Assembly: GCF_016765675.1 (NCBI RefSeq)
Contig: NZ_JAESWB010000025.1
Coordinates: forward strand, 391,297-455,296
Length of the DNA stretch: 64,000 nucleotides
DNA from: Neobacillus paridis
Lineage (GTDB): Bacteria; Bacillota; Bacilli; Bacillales; Cytobacillaceae
Direction: 5' to 3'
Shown: positions 46,069 through 54,381 of the stretch, in pieces
How positions within the stretch are numbered: the first letter of the stretch is position 1
Layout of the letters: each line of letters begins with the position of its first letter
The notes under the pieces: model-generated
The model's input: the letters and a program-made list of their open reading frames with translations, nothing else
Told to the model about the DNA's origin: nothing
Database searches by the model: none
Made by a program: the position numbers and the translations under genes

Positions 46069-46548
46069 ATGATAAGAATTACTATTTTGGATGAAGATCA
46101 TTCACTTGACGATATAAAAAGGGGTGAGATGCACTGGTCGAATATATGTGAGTTTGATGCATTGATTGAATTTGATTATGATAATCAAAATATTTGTGAA
46201 TTTTATACCATGCATCATTTTATGTTATTACAAGATATGAGTGAAGCAATTTTGAATTTGCTTACAAAAGGGAAACAAGTGAGTTTTAGAGATTATGGGT
46301 ATACTTATAATAAGCAACTTACTTTCAAAATGATTGATGAAGATGTGCATATTATGGTTTACCCTCAAAAAGAAAAAAACTCTGTTATTGTCTCACCTAA
46401 AGTTTTAGCATTAGATTTTTTAAGAGCATTAAAAGAAATACAAAATTTGTATTGCTCTTACAGAACTGATAATCTAAATGATAATGAGTTGAATGTTTTA
46501 AGAGAATATATAAAAAAAATAACTAAAACAGTAAGTCAAGTTAGTTAA
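46069..46548 (+). CDS. Uncharacterised AT-rich protein
   Basis: 159-residue acidic cytoplasmic protein that I do not recognise; it begins MIRITILDEDHSL. Mixed alpha/beta pattern, no signal peptide or membrane helix. Base composition and codons are clearly more AT-rich than in nrdJ upstream, suggesting recent acquisition. ATG 46069 has AAAGGGA eight bases upstream; the ATG at 46027 has none. Single-gene proteins of this size and look often serve as immunity or antitoxin-like proteins, but nothing here proves it. Confidence 0.55.
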   Translation: MIRITILDEDHSLDDIKRGEMHWSNICEFDALIEFDYDNQNICEFYTMHHFMLLQDMSEAILNLLTKGKQVSFRDYGYTYNKQLTFKMIDEDVHIMVYPQKEKNSVIVSPKVLALDFLRALKEIQNLYCSYRTDNLNDNELNVLREYIKKITKTVSQVS

Positions 46549-46680
46549 AAAATGGAGGTAGGAATGAGAATATATCTTATCATTCCATTAAACCAACTAA
46601 TATTAGATCCATCACTAAACAATCGGGTGCTTTCCTAATTTTTGAAAGTAATTCTAATATGAAAAAATAAAGTCGAATTT

Positions 46681-46697
46681 TGTAATAAAAATGTAAT
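46681..46697 (+). promoter_or_regulatory. WalR box upstream of the NlpC/P60 gene
   Basis: TGTAAT-AAAAA-TGTAAT is an exact match to the WalR (YycF) consensus TGTWAH-N5-TGTWAH. A -10-like TATAGT lies about 38 bases further on. The gene downstream encodes a secreted wall hydrolase, the usual WalR target type. Confidence 0.78.
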
Positions 46698-46770
46698 CTG
46701 ACCGTCACGGTGATGTTACGCGTTTCTTGTATAGTAACAGTAACACAACTCACCAGGGGGATTAAACAAG

Positions 46771-47220
46771 ATGTTGAAAAAAATCATAGCCATTTTCGCC
46801 ATGACCCTAATTCTTAGCCCAATGCTTACTGCTATGGGAGGTAAAGCTGAAGCCGCTTATTATCATACTAAAGCCATTTCGGTAGCGAAAGCAAATTTGG
46901 GTGTTCCATACCGCTGGGGCGGAATATCACCAAGAGGGTTTGATTGCTCAGGTCTTGTTAAATATTCGTACGGAAAAGCAGGAAAAGTTTTACCACGGAC
47001 TGCAGCAGACATGTTCTATACAAAAGGGTATCGTGTTAGTTCGTTAAAGGCTGGAGATTTGATGTTCTTTGCACCAAATAAAGCCAGCAGGCCTACACAT
47101 GTTGCCATTTATATCGGTAACGGAAAAATGATTCAAGCAGCGTCTTCAAAAGGAGTTTCCATTTCGTACACAAGCAATAGCTATTGGAAGCCACGTTACA
47201 TTGGCGCAAAGCGTATATAA
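46771..47220 (+). CDS. Secreted NlpC/P60 cell-wall endopeptidase
   Basis: 149 residues: signal peptide ending about KAEA/AYY (residues 1-28), then a complete NlpC/P60 domain with catalytic Cys59 in FDCSGLVKYS and His110 in PTHVAIYIGNGKMI. No separate wall-binding (LysM or SH3) domain, so it is a minimal DL-endopeptidase-like enzyme. CAGGGGG before the ATG. The WalR box upstream suggests it is made in growing cells to open peptidoglycan cross-links. Confidence 0.9.
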   Translation: MLKKIIAIFAMTLILSPMLTAMGGKAEAAYYHTKAISVAKANLGVPYRWGGISPRGFDCSGLVKYSYGKAGKVLPRTAADMFYTKGYRVSSLKAGDLMFFAPNKASRPTHVAIYIGNGKMIQAASSKGVSISYTSNSYWKPRYIGAKRI

Positions 47221-47232
47221 TAATGATAGGAA

Positions 47233-47266
47233 AGAGCATCGGGAAAGCCGATGCTCTATTAATTTT
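47233..47266 (+). terminator. Intrinsic terminator of the NlpC/P60 gene
   Basis: AGAGCATCGG / CCGATGCTCT 10-bp stem with a small loop, then ATTAATTTT. Confidence 0.85.
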
Positions 47267-47407
47267 CCCTCCACCACAGCTTAAACAATATGCCATCTTT
47301 TCCAATAACAGCCACCCATAATAAAAATTTTCTACTCGTCCGCTGTACTATTTTCTTATTAAGCCGCTTAAAGTGTAACAATGATATATCTTTAGGGGTG
47401 TGCTGCC

Positions 47408-48286
47408 ATGAAGATAGATGGAGTTTTTTCCGGAGGAGGTATTAAAGCGTTTGCGTTAATTGGTGCCTATGAAGAAATTGAGAAACAGGGTCTTGAATTT
47501 GTTCGAGTAGCTGGAACGAGTGCTGGATCAATTGTAGGAGCATTGATTGCTGCTGGCTATACGAGCAAAGAAATATATCAACTGATTGGTGAATTGGATC
47601 CGCAAAAGCTGTTAGATGCACGAAAAACACTGATTCCCTTTAAATTTGCTAAATGGCTCTTGCTTTACTGGAGATTGGGTCTTTATAAGGGGGATGAACT
47701 TGAAAACTGGATTAAAGAAAAACTGGAGCTAAAGGGCTTAAGAACCTTTGCCGATTTGCCGCCAAAGGTACTCCGTGTGGTTGCCTCTGACCTTACAAAT
47801 GGGCAAATGGTTGTGCTGCCGGAGGATTTGGAGAAATACGGAATTTCCCCGAATTCCTTCTCCATCGCTAGTGCCATTCGGATGAGCTGCAGCATTCCTT
47901 ATTTTTTTGAGCCGGTGCGTATGCGCACAGCAGGGGGAATGAATATTCTTGTTGATGGCGGTGTATTAAGCAATTTTCCTATGTGGCTTTTTGATAAAGA
48001 CAAAAAAAGCAGGCCTGTTCTAGGGATTAAATTGAGTGCCAATGAGTATGAACATCGAAAGCATAAAATTAATAATGGAATTGAACTGTTTGGCGCCTTA
48101 TTTGAAACGATGAAGGATGCGCACGATTCGCGATATATTTCCAAAAGGCATGCAGAAAATATTATTTTCATCCCCACAGAAGGAATCTTAACAACCGAGT
48201 TTCATTTAACAGAAGAAAAGAAAAAAGCACTGGTTCATTTAGGCCGGGAACACGCCAGGCAATTCTTGAACAGGTGGAGTTATTGA
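47408..48286 (+). CDS. yqhO: Patatin-like phospholipase/esterase
   Basis: 292-residue patatin-family hydrolase. Oxyanion loop FSGGGIKAFALIG near the start, nucleophile Ser38 in GTSAGSIVG and catalytic Asp183 in VDGGVLSNFP, so the Ser-Asp dyad is intact. Expected to act on phospholipid or related esters in the cytoplasm or at the membrane; the substrate is not known. Position matches B. subtilis yqhO. Ends at a hairpin shared with convergent yqhP. Confidence 0.92.
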   Translation: MKIDGVFSGGGIKAFALIGAYEEIEKQGLEFVRVAGTSAGSIVGALIAAGYTSKEIYQLIGELDPQKLLDARKTLIPFKFAKWLLLYWRLGLYKGDELENWIKEKLELKGLRTFADLPPKVLRVVASDLTNGQMVVLPEDLEKYGISPNSFSIASAIRMSCSIPYFFEPVRMRTAGGMNILVDGGVLSNFPMWLFDKDKKSRPVLGIKLSANEYEHRKHKINNGIELFGALFETMKDAHDSRYISKRHAENIIFIPTEGILTTEFHLTEEKKKALVHLGREHARQFLNRWSY

Positions 48287-48288
48287 CA

Positions 48289-48328
48289 CAAAAAAAAAAC
48301 GAGCGTTTATAATGACGCTCGATTTTTC
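48289..48328. terminator. Bidirectional terminator between yqhO and yqhP
   Basis: CGAGCGT (48300-48306) / ACGCTCG (48315-48321) with A9 on the left and TTTTTCTTTTT on the right. The right arm is inside the 3' end of yqhP. Confidence 0.8.
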
Positions 48329-48687
48329 TTTTTGCCCTTCTTACCATCAATAACGGTGAGATGTGCCGGAGGTTTCCTTTTGGTCTTCGGTTTCTTTAAG
48401 GTGGAAATTGGGCCAAATGAAGAATTTTTCTGACCTGTGTCTCCGCTTCTTTGCTGCAACCGTTTTTTCGACTGCTTTGCCGCCTTCAAAAAGGCGCGCT
48501 GCTCTTTTTTTTGAGGGCTCGAATTTGAAAACTTCCGAACAAGGAAAAAGATGACCAAGACGATTATCGCCATGATGGCTATTTTTTGAATAAAACCAGC
48601 GGGATTAGCAGTGAACGAGCTCACAAGACCTAAAAAGGCCAGAACGATAAGTCCTCCTACAATAAGGACGGATGTCCGATTTTTCAA
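48307..48687 (-). CDS. yqhP: YqhP/SA1362-like membrane protein
   Basis: 126 residues with two membrane helices (TSVLIVGGLIVLAFLGLV and IAIMAIIVLVIFFLV) and a highly basic cytoplasmic tail of Lys/Arg/Gln. The TTG at 48687 is the chosen start because AGGGAGG lies eight bases before it; the GTG at 48696 overlaps that site. Function unknown; conserved at this place in bacilli. Confidence 0.82.
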   Translation of the reverse strand: MKNRTSVLIVGGLIVLAFLGLVSSFTANPAGFIQKIAIMAIIVLVIFFLVRKFSNSSPQKKEQRAFLKAAKQSKKRLQQRSGDTGQKNSSFGPISTLKKPKTKRKPPAHLTVIDGKKGKKKNRASL

Positions 48688-48755
48688 GAAAGCCACCTCC
48701 CTCTATGAGCATCATAAGCATTTTTTTTATGTTTTAAACAAGTTTAAATAAAAAT

Positions 48756-49700
48756 TTAGACAATTTCTTCACCTTTCATTCCAAATTCGCTTTCGGTCTC
48801 TTTTTTGAGCAATTCCTGAAATGACAGAATCGCTACTTCCACCTGTTCATCTGTTGGTTCCTTGGTTGTTAATAGCTGGAGCCAGAGTCCAGGCAGCCCG
48901 AGGTATTTTAGAATTGGAATATTTCTCAGCTTATTTGTAAATTGGAGAACTTCAAAGGAAATTCCTAAAACAATGGGTATGAGCAAGATCCGGTCAACAA
49001 TTCGTAGCCACAGCGGTGATGTTGGGACAAGCAAGTAAACAAACAGGCCGACGATGACGGTGAAAAGGATGAAACTGCTCCCACACCGGTAGTGAAGCCG
49101 AGAATGAGCCTGAACATTTTCGATTGTTAGCGCTGCGCCAGACTCAAAAGTATTTATGACTTTATGTTCAGCACCATGATATTGAAACACCCTTTTAATC
49201 AGTGGTGTTAAAGAAACGAAATAAATATAGGAAAGCAGCAGTAATAGCTTAATCGTACTTTCAATGATAACTTGCATAAAATCTGATGGGAAAACGGACC
49301 TTGTTAATTCGGCTAATAAGGCAGGCACTAAAGTAAAAGCGAATTTACCGATGATAAAAGATAGTACCCCAATAACGGCAACCCCTAAATACATCGTTAA
49401 TTTGGATACTTCTTTTTCCGTTAACGTTTCATCATCTTTAGGGTCAACATCATATCGTTCCGAGGAGAAATTTAAATGCTTTGAACCATTGGCACTTGAC
49501 TCGATGATCGCGATAATTCCTCGAAGAAAGGGGATCTTTTTTAATTTGGCCAAAGCAGAGTTTGCTTTTCGCGGTAAATGAAAGTACTCAATCGAATTGT
49601 CTTTTCTTCTAATGGCTGTCACATAGTGATATTTACCGCCAAACATGACGCCTTCCACTACGGCTTGACCGCCATAAACGGGTTTTTGCGAATTAGACAT
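48756..49700 (-). CDS. yqhQ: DUF1385 membrane protein
   Basis: 314-residue integral membrane protein of the DUF1385 family. It begins with the conserved YGGQAVVEGVMFGG and has RVFQYHGAEHKVINTFE (about 183-199) and HSRLHYRCGSSF, with five or six membrane helices. The conserved His/Glu/Cys residues hint at metal binding but the function is unknown. Same position as B. subtilis yqhQ. Confidence 0.92.
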   Translation of the reverse strand: MSNSQKPVYGGQAVVEGVMFGGKYHYVTAIRRKDNSIEYFHLPRKANSALAKLKKIPFLRGIIAIIESSANGSKHLNFSSERYDVDPKDDETLTEKEVSKLTMYLGVAVIGVLSFIIGKFAFTLVPALLAELTRSVFPSDFMQVIIESTIKLLLLLSYIYFVSLTPLIKRVFQYHGAEHKVINTFESGAALTIENVQAHSRLHYRCGSSFILFTVIVGLFVYLLVPTSPLWLRIVDRILLIPIVLGISFEVLQFTNKLRNIPILKYLGLPGLWLQLLTTKEPTDEQVEVAILSFQELLKKETESEFGMKGEEIV

Positions 49701-49908
49701 ATATTTGACACCAACCTATATACAAAGTTGCACATGATCAGAGGTTTGAGAAATCTGTATGTACTTAATTGTATTCTACTAGAAAAATAAAAAATCCTCT
49801 AGATTGACACACTATTGCTGTTAAAAAAATTCAGAAAAAAACATTTTGATGCAAGTGACGGGGATTGGAAGGACATAATAAAGTGAACAAATACTGGAGG
49901 TTGTTACA

Positions 49909-50406
49909 ATGGCTAGTGATCATCAAGCAGCAAATTACCCAAAAGCGATGTCCTTTCCAGTCATGGTCTTTTGGACTGGGTTATTTGCCGGACTATTATG
50001 GTCAACGATTGGCTTTTTGGCCTATTATCTAAGCTTTACTGAAATCCGTCCGAATTCCATTTTAATTCCTTGGATATTAGGAGATTGGAAATATGGATGG
50101 ATCGGCACCATCATTTCCATTATCGTCATTGGAATCTTATCGATAGGGGTTGCTTTTATCTACTCAGCACTGTTCAAACGTTTCAATGGTTTATGGGTTG
50201 GACTTGGATATGGAGCCATCTTATTTTTCCTCGTTTTTTTAATACTTAATCCGCTATTTCCCGCCAATAAACCACTTTTGAGTTTGTCCAGAAATACAAT
50301 TATTACAACCGTTTGTTTATATATCCTCTATGGGATTTTTATTGGCTATTCCATTAGTTACGAGTATCAAAATAAAAAAGTTCAGGATAAAGAAGCAGCT
50401 ACATAA
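49909..50406 (+). CDS. yqhR: YqhR family membrane protein
   Basis: 165-residue membrane protein with four hydrophobic helices (VFWTGLFAGLLWSTIGFL, WIGTIISIIVIGILSIGV, LGYGAILFFLVFLILNP, TTVCLYILYGIFIGYS), matching YqhR of bacilli. TACTGGAGGTTG precedes the ATG. In B. subtilis the aroQ-type gene yqhS follows; here the next gene is papA directly, so yqhS is absent from this locus. Confidence 0.88.
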   Translation: MASDHQAANYPKAMSFPVMVFWTGLFAGLLWSTIGFLAYYLSFTEIRPNSILIPWILGDWKYGWIGTIISIIVIGILSIGVAFIYSALFKRFNGLWVGLGYGAILFFLVFLILNPLFPANKPLLSLSRNTIITTVCLYILYGIFIGYSISYEYQNKKVQDKEAAT

Positions 50407-50485
50407 GTTTGTTATTAGTCGGAATAGCCCAGGTATGATAAAATAATTTTGTCCGTTTTTGGAATTGATAAGGAGAGTGGAAATG

Positions 50486-51547
50486 ATGGAAAAATTAGCA
50501 AAACTAAGGAAAGCTTTTGGGGAACAAGGAATTGACGGGTTATTAATTACAAGTCCATATAATCGCCGCTACATTTCCAATTTTACAGGAACTGCCGGTG
50601 TAGTATTAATTAGTTTGGACCAAGCACAATTTATTACCGACTTCCGCTACATTGGTCAGGCTTCCAAGCAGTGCGAGGGTTTTGAAATCATTAGGTTTTC
50701 TGATACGATCCCAAAAGAAATCGCCCATCAGGTGAAAAAACTGGGAATAAAAAGACTTGGCTTTGAAGAAGATTATTTAACTTATTCTTTATTTAAAGTA
50801 TATGAAAAAGAAGTGAAAGCTGAACTTGTACCGATTTCAGGATTAGTGGAAAAATTACGCTTGATTAAGACTGATGCAGAGATTAAGATATTAAAGGAAG
50901 CTGCCGATATCGCTGATGCTGCTTTTAAACATATTGTTGATTTCATCCGTCCAGGAAAAACAGAGATGGAAGTGTCGAATGAGTTAGAATTCTTTATGAG
51001 AAAAGCTGGAGCAACTTCTTCTTCATTTGATACCATTGTGGCTTCAGGAGTCCGTTCTGCGCTTCCACATGGAGTAGCAACTGACAAGGTGATTGAAAAA
51101 GGAGATATGGTTACCCTCGACTATGGTGCCTATTATAAAGGGTACGTATCTGATATTACCAGAACAGTCGCTGTTGGTGAGCCTGACAGTAGACTAAAGG
51201 AGATTTATCAAATCGTTCTCGATGCACAGCTGCGTGGACTGGATGGCTTTAAACCTGGCTTGACTGGCAAGGAAGCAGATGCCTTGACTAGAGACTATAT
51301 TACGGAAAAAGGGTTTGGCGATAACTACGGACACTCAACCGGTCATGGGATCGGACTTGAGGTTCACGAGGGTCCGGCCGTTTCAGCCAAATCGGATATC
51401 GTTCTTGAACCAGGTATGGTGGTTACATGTGAACCAGGTATTTATGTTCCAGGACTTGGTGGAGTTCGTATTGAAGACGATACTCTTATCACAAAAGACC
51501 ACAATGAAGTCCTTACACATTCAACAAAAAATTTACTTATACTGTAA
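50486..51547 (+). CDS. papA: Xaa-Pro aminopeptidase, M24 family
   Basis: 353-residue metallopeptidase removing N-terminal residues before proline. The creatinase-like N-domain (about 1-130) precedes the pita-bread domain with metal ligands in LDYGAYYKGYVSDITRT, GHSTGHGIGLEVHEGP and VVTCEPGIYVPG, GVRIEDD. ATG 50486 lies eight bases after AAGGAGAG and gives exactly the length of B. subtilis YqhT; ATG 50483 is possible. Followed 21 bases later by efp, as in many bacteria. Confidence 0.93.
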   Translation: MEKLAKLRKAFGEQGIDGLLITSPYNRRYISNFTGTAGVVLISLDQAQFITDFRYIGQASKQCEGFEIIRFSDTIPKEIAHQVKKLGIKRLGFEEDYLTYSLFKVYEKEVKAELVPISGLVEKLRLIKTDAEIKILKEAADIADAAFKHIVDFIRPGKTEMEVSNELEFFMRKAGATSSSFDTIVASGVRSALPHGVATDKVIEKGDMVTLDYGAYYKGYVSDITRTVAVGEPDSRLKEIYQIVLDAQLRGLDGFKPGLTGKEADALTRDYITEKGFGDNYGHSTGHGIGLEVHEGPAVSAKSDIVLEPGMVVTCEPGIYVPGLGGVRIEDDTLITKDHNEVLTHSTKNLLIL

Positions 51548-51568
51548 AGTCTTAGGAGGAATTTTAGT

Positions 51569-52126
51569 ATGATTTCTGTCAACGATTTTCGTACAGGATT
51601 AACCATTGAGGTAGACGGAGGCATTTGGCGTGTCCTGGACTTCCAACATGTTAAACCTGGTAAAGGAGCGGCGTTTGTTCGTTCTAAGCTGCGCAACCTT
51701 CGCAATGGCGCGATTCAGGAAAAAACCTTCCGCGCTGGTGAAAAAGTGGAAAAGGCTCAAATCGATAACCGTAAAATGCAATACTTATATGCAAGTGGTG
51801 ACCAGCATGTATTCATGGATATGGAATCCTATGAGCAAGTTGAACTTCCAGCAGCAAGCATTGAGTATGAACTGAAGTTTTTAAAAGAAAACATGGAAGT
51901 TCATATTATGATGTATCAAGGTGAAACGCTTGGGGTTGAATTACCTAACACCGTGGAATTGGTGGTAACTGAAACAGAGCCTGGTATTAAAGGGGATACT
52001 GCTTCAGGCGGTACCAAGCCGGCCACTCTTGAAACAGGACTGATTGTGCAAGTTCCTTTCTTTGTAAACGAAGGGGACAAATTAATTATTAATACCACTG
52101 AAGGAACCTACGTTTCAAGAGCATAG
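51569..52126 (+). CDS. efp: Translation elongation factor P
   Basis: 185-residue EF-P, which helps ribosomes through polyproline stretches. Three beta-barrel domains; the domain I loop is [17 protein letters not shown], with Lys at the tip (KPGKGAA) that is modified in B. subtilis by 5-aminopentanolation. The C-terminal part has [25 protein letters not shown] before the ATG. A terminator follows, and the small yqhV gene of B. subtilis is not seen after it. Confidence 0.97.
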   Translation: MISVNDFRTGLTIEVDGGIWRVLDFQHVKPGKGAAFVRSKLRNLRNGAIQEKTFRAGEKVEKAQIDNRKMQYLYASGDQHVFMDMESYEQVELPAASIEYELKFLKENMEVHIMMYQGETLGVELPNTVELVVTETEPGIKGDTASGGTKPATLETGLIVQVPFFVNEGDKLIINTTEGTYVSRA

Positions 52127-52149
52127 TTTAAAACAAGCCTAATTGTAAT

Positions 52150-52194
52150 AAAAACCTGAATTCTATAATATTTAGAATTCAGGTTTTTTATTTT
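52150..52194 (+). terminator. Intrinsic terminator of efp
   Basis: AAAACCTGAATTCT / AGAATTCAGGTTTT near-perfect stem with T-run (TTTTTTATTTT). Confidence 0.9.
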
Positions 52195-52232
52195 CCCCTA
52201 TAATTCATTGATAAAGAAACTCCCTTTGCAAG

Positions 52233-52260
52233 TCATATTGTAACCAAGCAGGCATACATT
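52233..52260 (+). promoter_or_regulatory. Sigma-E promoter of the spoIIIA operon
   Basis: -35 TCATATT (52233-52239) and -10 CATACATT (52253-52260) match the sigma-E consensus (KMATATT, CATACAHT) with a 13-base spacer, and lie 35 bases before the spoIIIAA ATG. Mother-cell expression is the expected pattern for spoIIIA. Confidence 0.82.
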
Positions 52261-52294
52261 TTAATTAATGAGACAGGCATGAGGAGGAAAAACA

Positions 52295-53218
52295 ATGGAA
52301 ACGATCTTGAGCTTCTTACCCAAAAAAATTGCCGACCAAATTAAACAACTCCCGCCTAACATAAAAGAAGAATTGGAAGAGATTCGCATCCGGATCAGTC
52401 GACCGATTGAACTGACGGTAAAAGGGACGCCCCGGTTTCTACGATATATTATACAGCCGGAAGATGCCTTTCACTTAATGAATAAAATCAGTCATTTCTC
52501 TATTTATGCGTTGGAAGAAGAACTAAAGCGCGGTTATATAACCGTTTCGGGAGGACACCGAATTGGACTAGCCGGGAAGGTTATCCTAGAAGCCGGGAAT
52601 GTCAAAGCAATTCGGGATATTGCTTCCTTTAACATTCGTATCGCTCGCGAAAAAATCGGTATCGCTGAATCGATTATTCCCTTTATTTTTCAAGGAAAAT
52701 GGCTGAATACAATGGTCATCGGACCACCGCAAACAGGAAAAACAACCTTACTGCGTGATCTTGCCAGAATCATTTCAACCGGGAGTGAAGCAAACGGTAT
52801 ACCGGCTAACAAGGTCGGAATTGTCGATGAGCGAAGCGAGATAGCCGGTTGTATCAATGGTGTTCCCCAATTAACCTTTGGATACCGTCTGGATGTATTG
52901 GATGCCTGCCCAAAGGCAGAGGGCATGATGATGATGATTCGATCGATGAGTCCAGAAGTCCTAATCGTTGATGAAATAGGCCGTAAAGAGGATGCAGAAG
53001 CGATTCAAGAAGCAGTCCATGCCGGTATTAACTTGATGATGACAACCCACGGGTCAAATTTTGCAGAAATCAGCAAACGACCAACATTACAGGCCATTGT
53101 GAAACAAAAAATCTTTCAACGGTATGTCGTTTTGAGCAGAAACTCAGGACCAGGTACGATTACCGATATTTTAGATGAGAATGGCAGAGAAATACAAGTA
53201 AAAGTGAGTGTGACCTAA
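52295..53218 (+). CDS. spoIIIAA: Stage III sporulation protein AA, secretion-type ATPase
   Basis: 307-residue ATPase of the SpoIIIA-SpoIIQ channel between mother cell and forespore. Walker A GPPQTGKTTLLRDL begins at residue 143 and the Walker B-like VLIVDEIGRKED at about 226. Related to secretion ATPases such as GspE. GGAGG before the ATG. First gene of eight in the operon. Confidence 0.96.
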   Translation: METILSFLPKKIADQIKQLPPNIKEELEEIRIRISRPIELTVKGTPRFLRYIIQPEDAFHLMNKISHFSIYALEEELKRGYITVSGGHRIGLAGKVILEAGNVKAIRDIASFNIRIAREKIGIAESIIPFIFQGKWLNTMVIGPPQTGKTTLLRDLARIISTGSEANGIPANKVGIVDERSEIAGCINGVPQLTFGYRLDVLDACPKAEGMMMMIRSMSPEVLIVDEIGRKEDAEAIQEAVHAGINLMMTTHGSNFAEISKRPTLQAIVKQKIFQRYVVLSRNSGPGTITDILDENGREIQVKVSVT

Positions 53219-53734
53219 ATGGTTAAGTTAATCGGTGCCCTATTTATTATGGCAGCAACCACCGTTATCGGATTTGAAGCCTCAAGGCACTTAAGCGACA
53301 GACCGCAGCAACTAAGGGCACTAAGGTCTGCCCTGCAGTCGCTGGAAGCAGAAATAATGTATGGGCACACCCCATTGCATGAAGCCTCCAGGAGATTGGC
53401 GGCCCAGTTGTCAAAACCGCTTTCAACCTTTTTTGACAGCTTCGCCAAGAAATTAACGGATACAGAAACAACCGTGAAAGAAGCTTGGGTAGCAAGTTTA
53501 CATGAAGTTTGGAAAGCAACGGCTTTTAAAAAAAGTGAATTTGAAATCATGAGACAGTTTGGTGAAACATTAGGACGCCATGATCGCTTTTCCCAACAAA
53601 AGCATATCATGCTGACTCTTTCTCATCTCGAAAGGGAAGAAGCAAATGCCGTACAAGCACAAATGAAATACGAAAAAATGGTAAAGAGTCTTGGATTCTT
53701 GTCTGGCCTGCTACTGATTATTTTATTATTTTAG
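53219..53734 (+). CDS. spoIIIAB: Stage III sporulation protein AB
   Basis: 171-residue membrane protein with an N-terminal helix (LIGALFIMAATTVIGFEA), a cytoplasmic helical part and a C-terminal helix (LGFLSGLLLIILLF). Resembles the T2SF/GspF-like platform proteins. Its ATG directly abuts the spoIIIAA stop, so translation is coupled. Confidence 0.95.
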   Translation: MVKLIGALFIMAATTVIGFEASRHLSDRPQQLRALRSALQSLEAEIMYGHTPLHEASRRLAAQLSKPLSTFFDSFAKKLTDTETTVKEAWVASLHEVWKATAFKKSEFEIMRQFGETLGRHDRFSQQKHIMLTLSHLEREEANAVQAQMKYEKMVKSLGFLSGLLLIILLF

Positions 53735-53745
53735 GGGGAAAAGCA

Positions 53746-53949
53746 ATGGGTTTAGAAGTCGATATTATTTTTAAAATTGCCGGAGTTGGAATTGTTGTTG
53801 CCTTTTTGCACACGGTTCTCGATCAGGTTGGTAAGAAAGAATATGCCCAGTGGGTAACGTTATTCGGGTTTATTTATATATTGTTTCAGGTTGCTTCCAT
53901 TGTCGATGACCTTTTCCAAAAAATCAAATCCGTATTTTTATTTCAATAG
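53746..53949 (+). CDS. spoIIIAC: Stage III sporulation protein AC
   Basis: 67-residue membrane protein with two helices (IIFKIAGVGIVVAFLHTV and WVTLFGFIYILFQVASIV). AGGGGGAAAAGC before the ATG. Small channel component paralogous to the C-terminal part of SpoIIIAD. Confidence 0.95.
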   Translation: MGLEVDIIFKIAGVGIVVAFLHTVLDQVGKKEYAQWVTLFGFIYILFQVASIVDDLFQKIKSVFLFQ

Positions 53950-53965
53950 AAAGGAGGGCTTTGCG

Positions 53966-54355
53966 ATTGAAATTATTAAGATTGTCGGGGTTGCCCTCAT
54001 CGCCACCTTCTTGGCGCTGATAATAAAGGAGCAAAAGCCTAATTTTGCTTTCCTCTTAACCGTCTTTGCCGGCTGTGTGATTTTTCTTTTTTTAGTGGAC
54101 AAGATCTTTGAAATTATTCATATGCTGGAGAGGCTGGCCATCAATGCAAAAGTAAATTTGATTTATGTTGAAACCATTCTAAAAATTATTGGAATTGCCT
54201 ATATTGCTGAGTTTGCTGTCCAAATTACCAAGGATGCGGGCCAAGGAGCGATCGCTTCAAAGATAGAATTAGCTGGAAAAGTTATTATTCTCGCAATGGC
54301 CATCCCTATCCTTACCGTATTGATTGAGACCATTATCAAACTTATTCCGAGCTAA
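53966..54355 (+). CDS. spoIIIAD: Stage III sporulation protein AD, apparently starting at ATT
   Basis: 129-residue membrane protein of the SpoIIIA channel: EIIKIVGVALIATFLALI at the start, then AGCVIFLFLVDKIFEII, VETILKIIGIAYIAEF and AIPILTVLIETIIKLIPS, all matching the family end to end. No ATG, GTG or TTG lies in this frame near the conserved N-terminus. The ATT at 53966 stands seven bases after AAGGAGGG and is the only fitting start. A longer start at ATG 53891 would lie inside spoIIIAC and is unlikely. Confidence 0.92.
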   Translation: MEIIKIVGVALIATFLALIIKEQKPNFAFLLTVFAGCVIFLFLVDKIFEIIHMLERLAINAKVNLIYVETILKIIGIAYIAEFAVQITKDAGQGAIASKIELAGKVIILAMAIPILTVLIETIIKLIPS

Positions 54356-54381
54356 TAATCGTTGTAAATGAGGTGTGAAAT

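Noticed and set aside
46549..46640. Tiny frame MEVGMRIYLIIPLNQ after the orphan gene
   Set aside because: Under 30 codons, no ribosome binding site and no sign of conservation.
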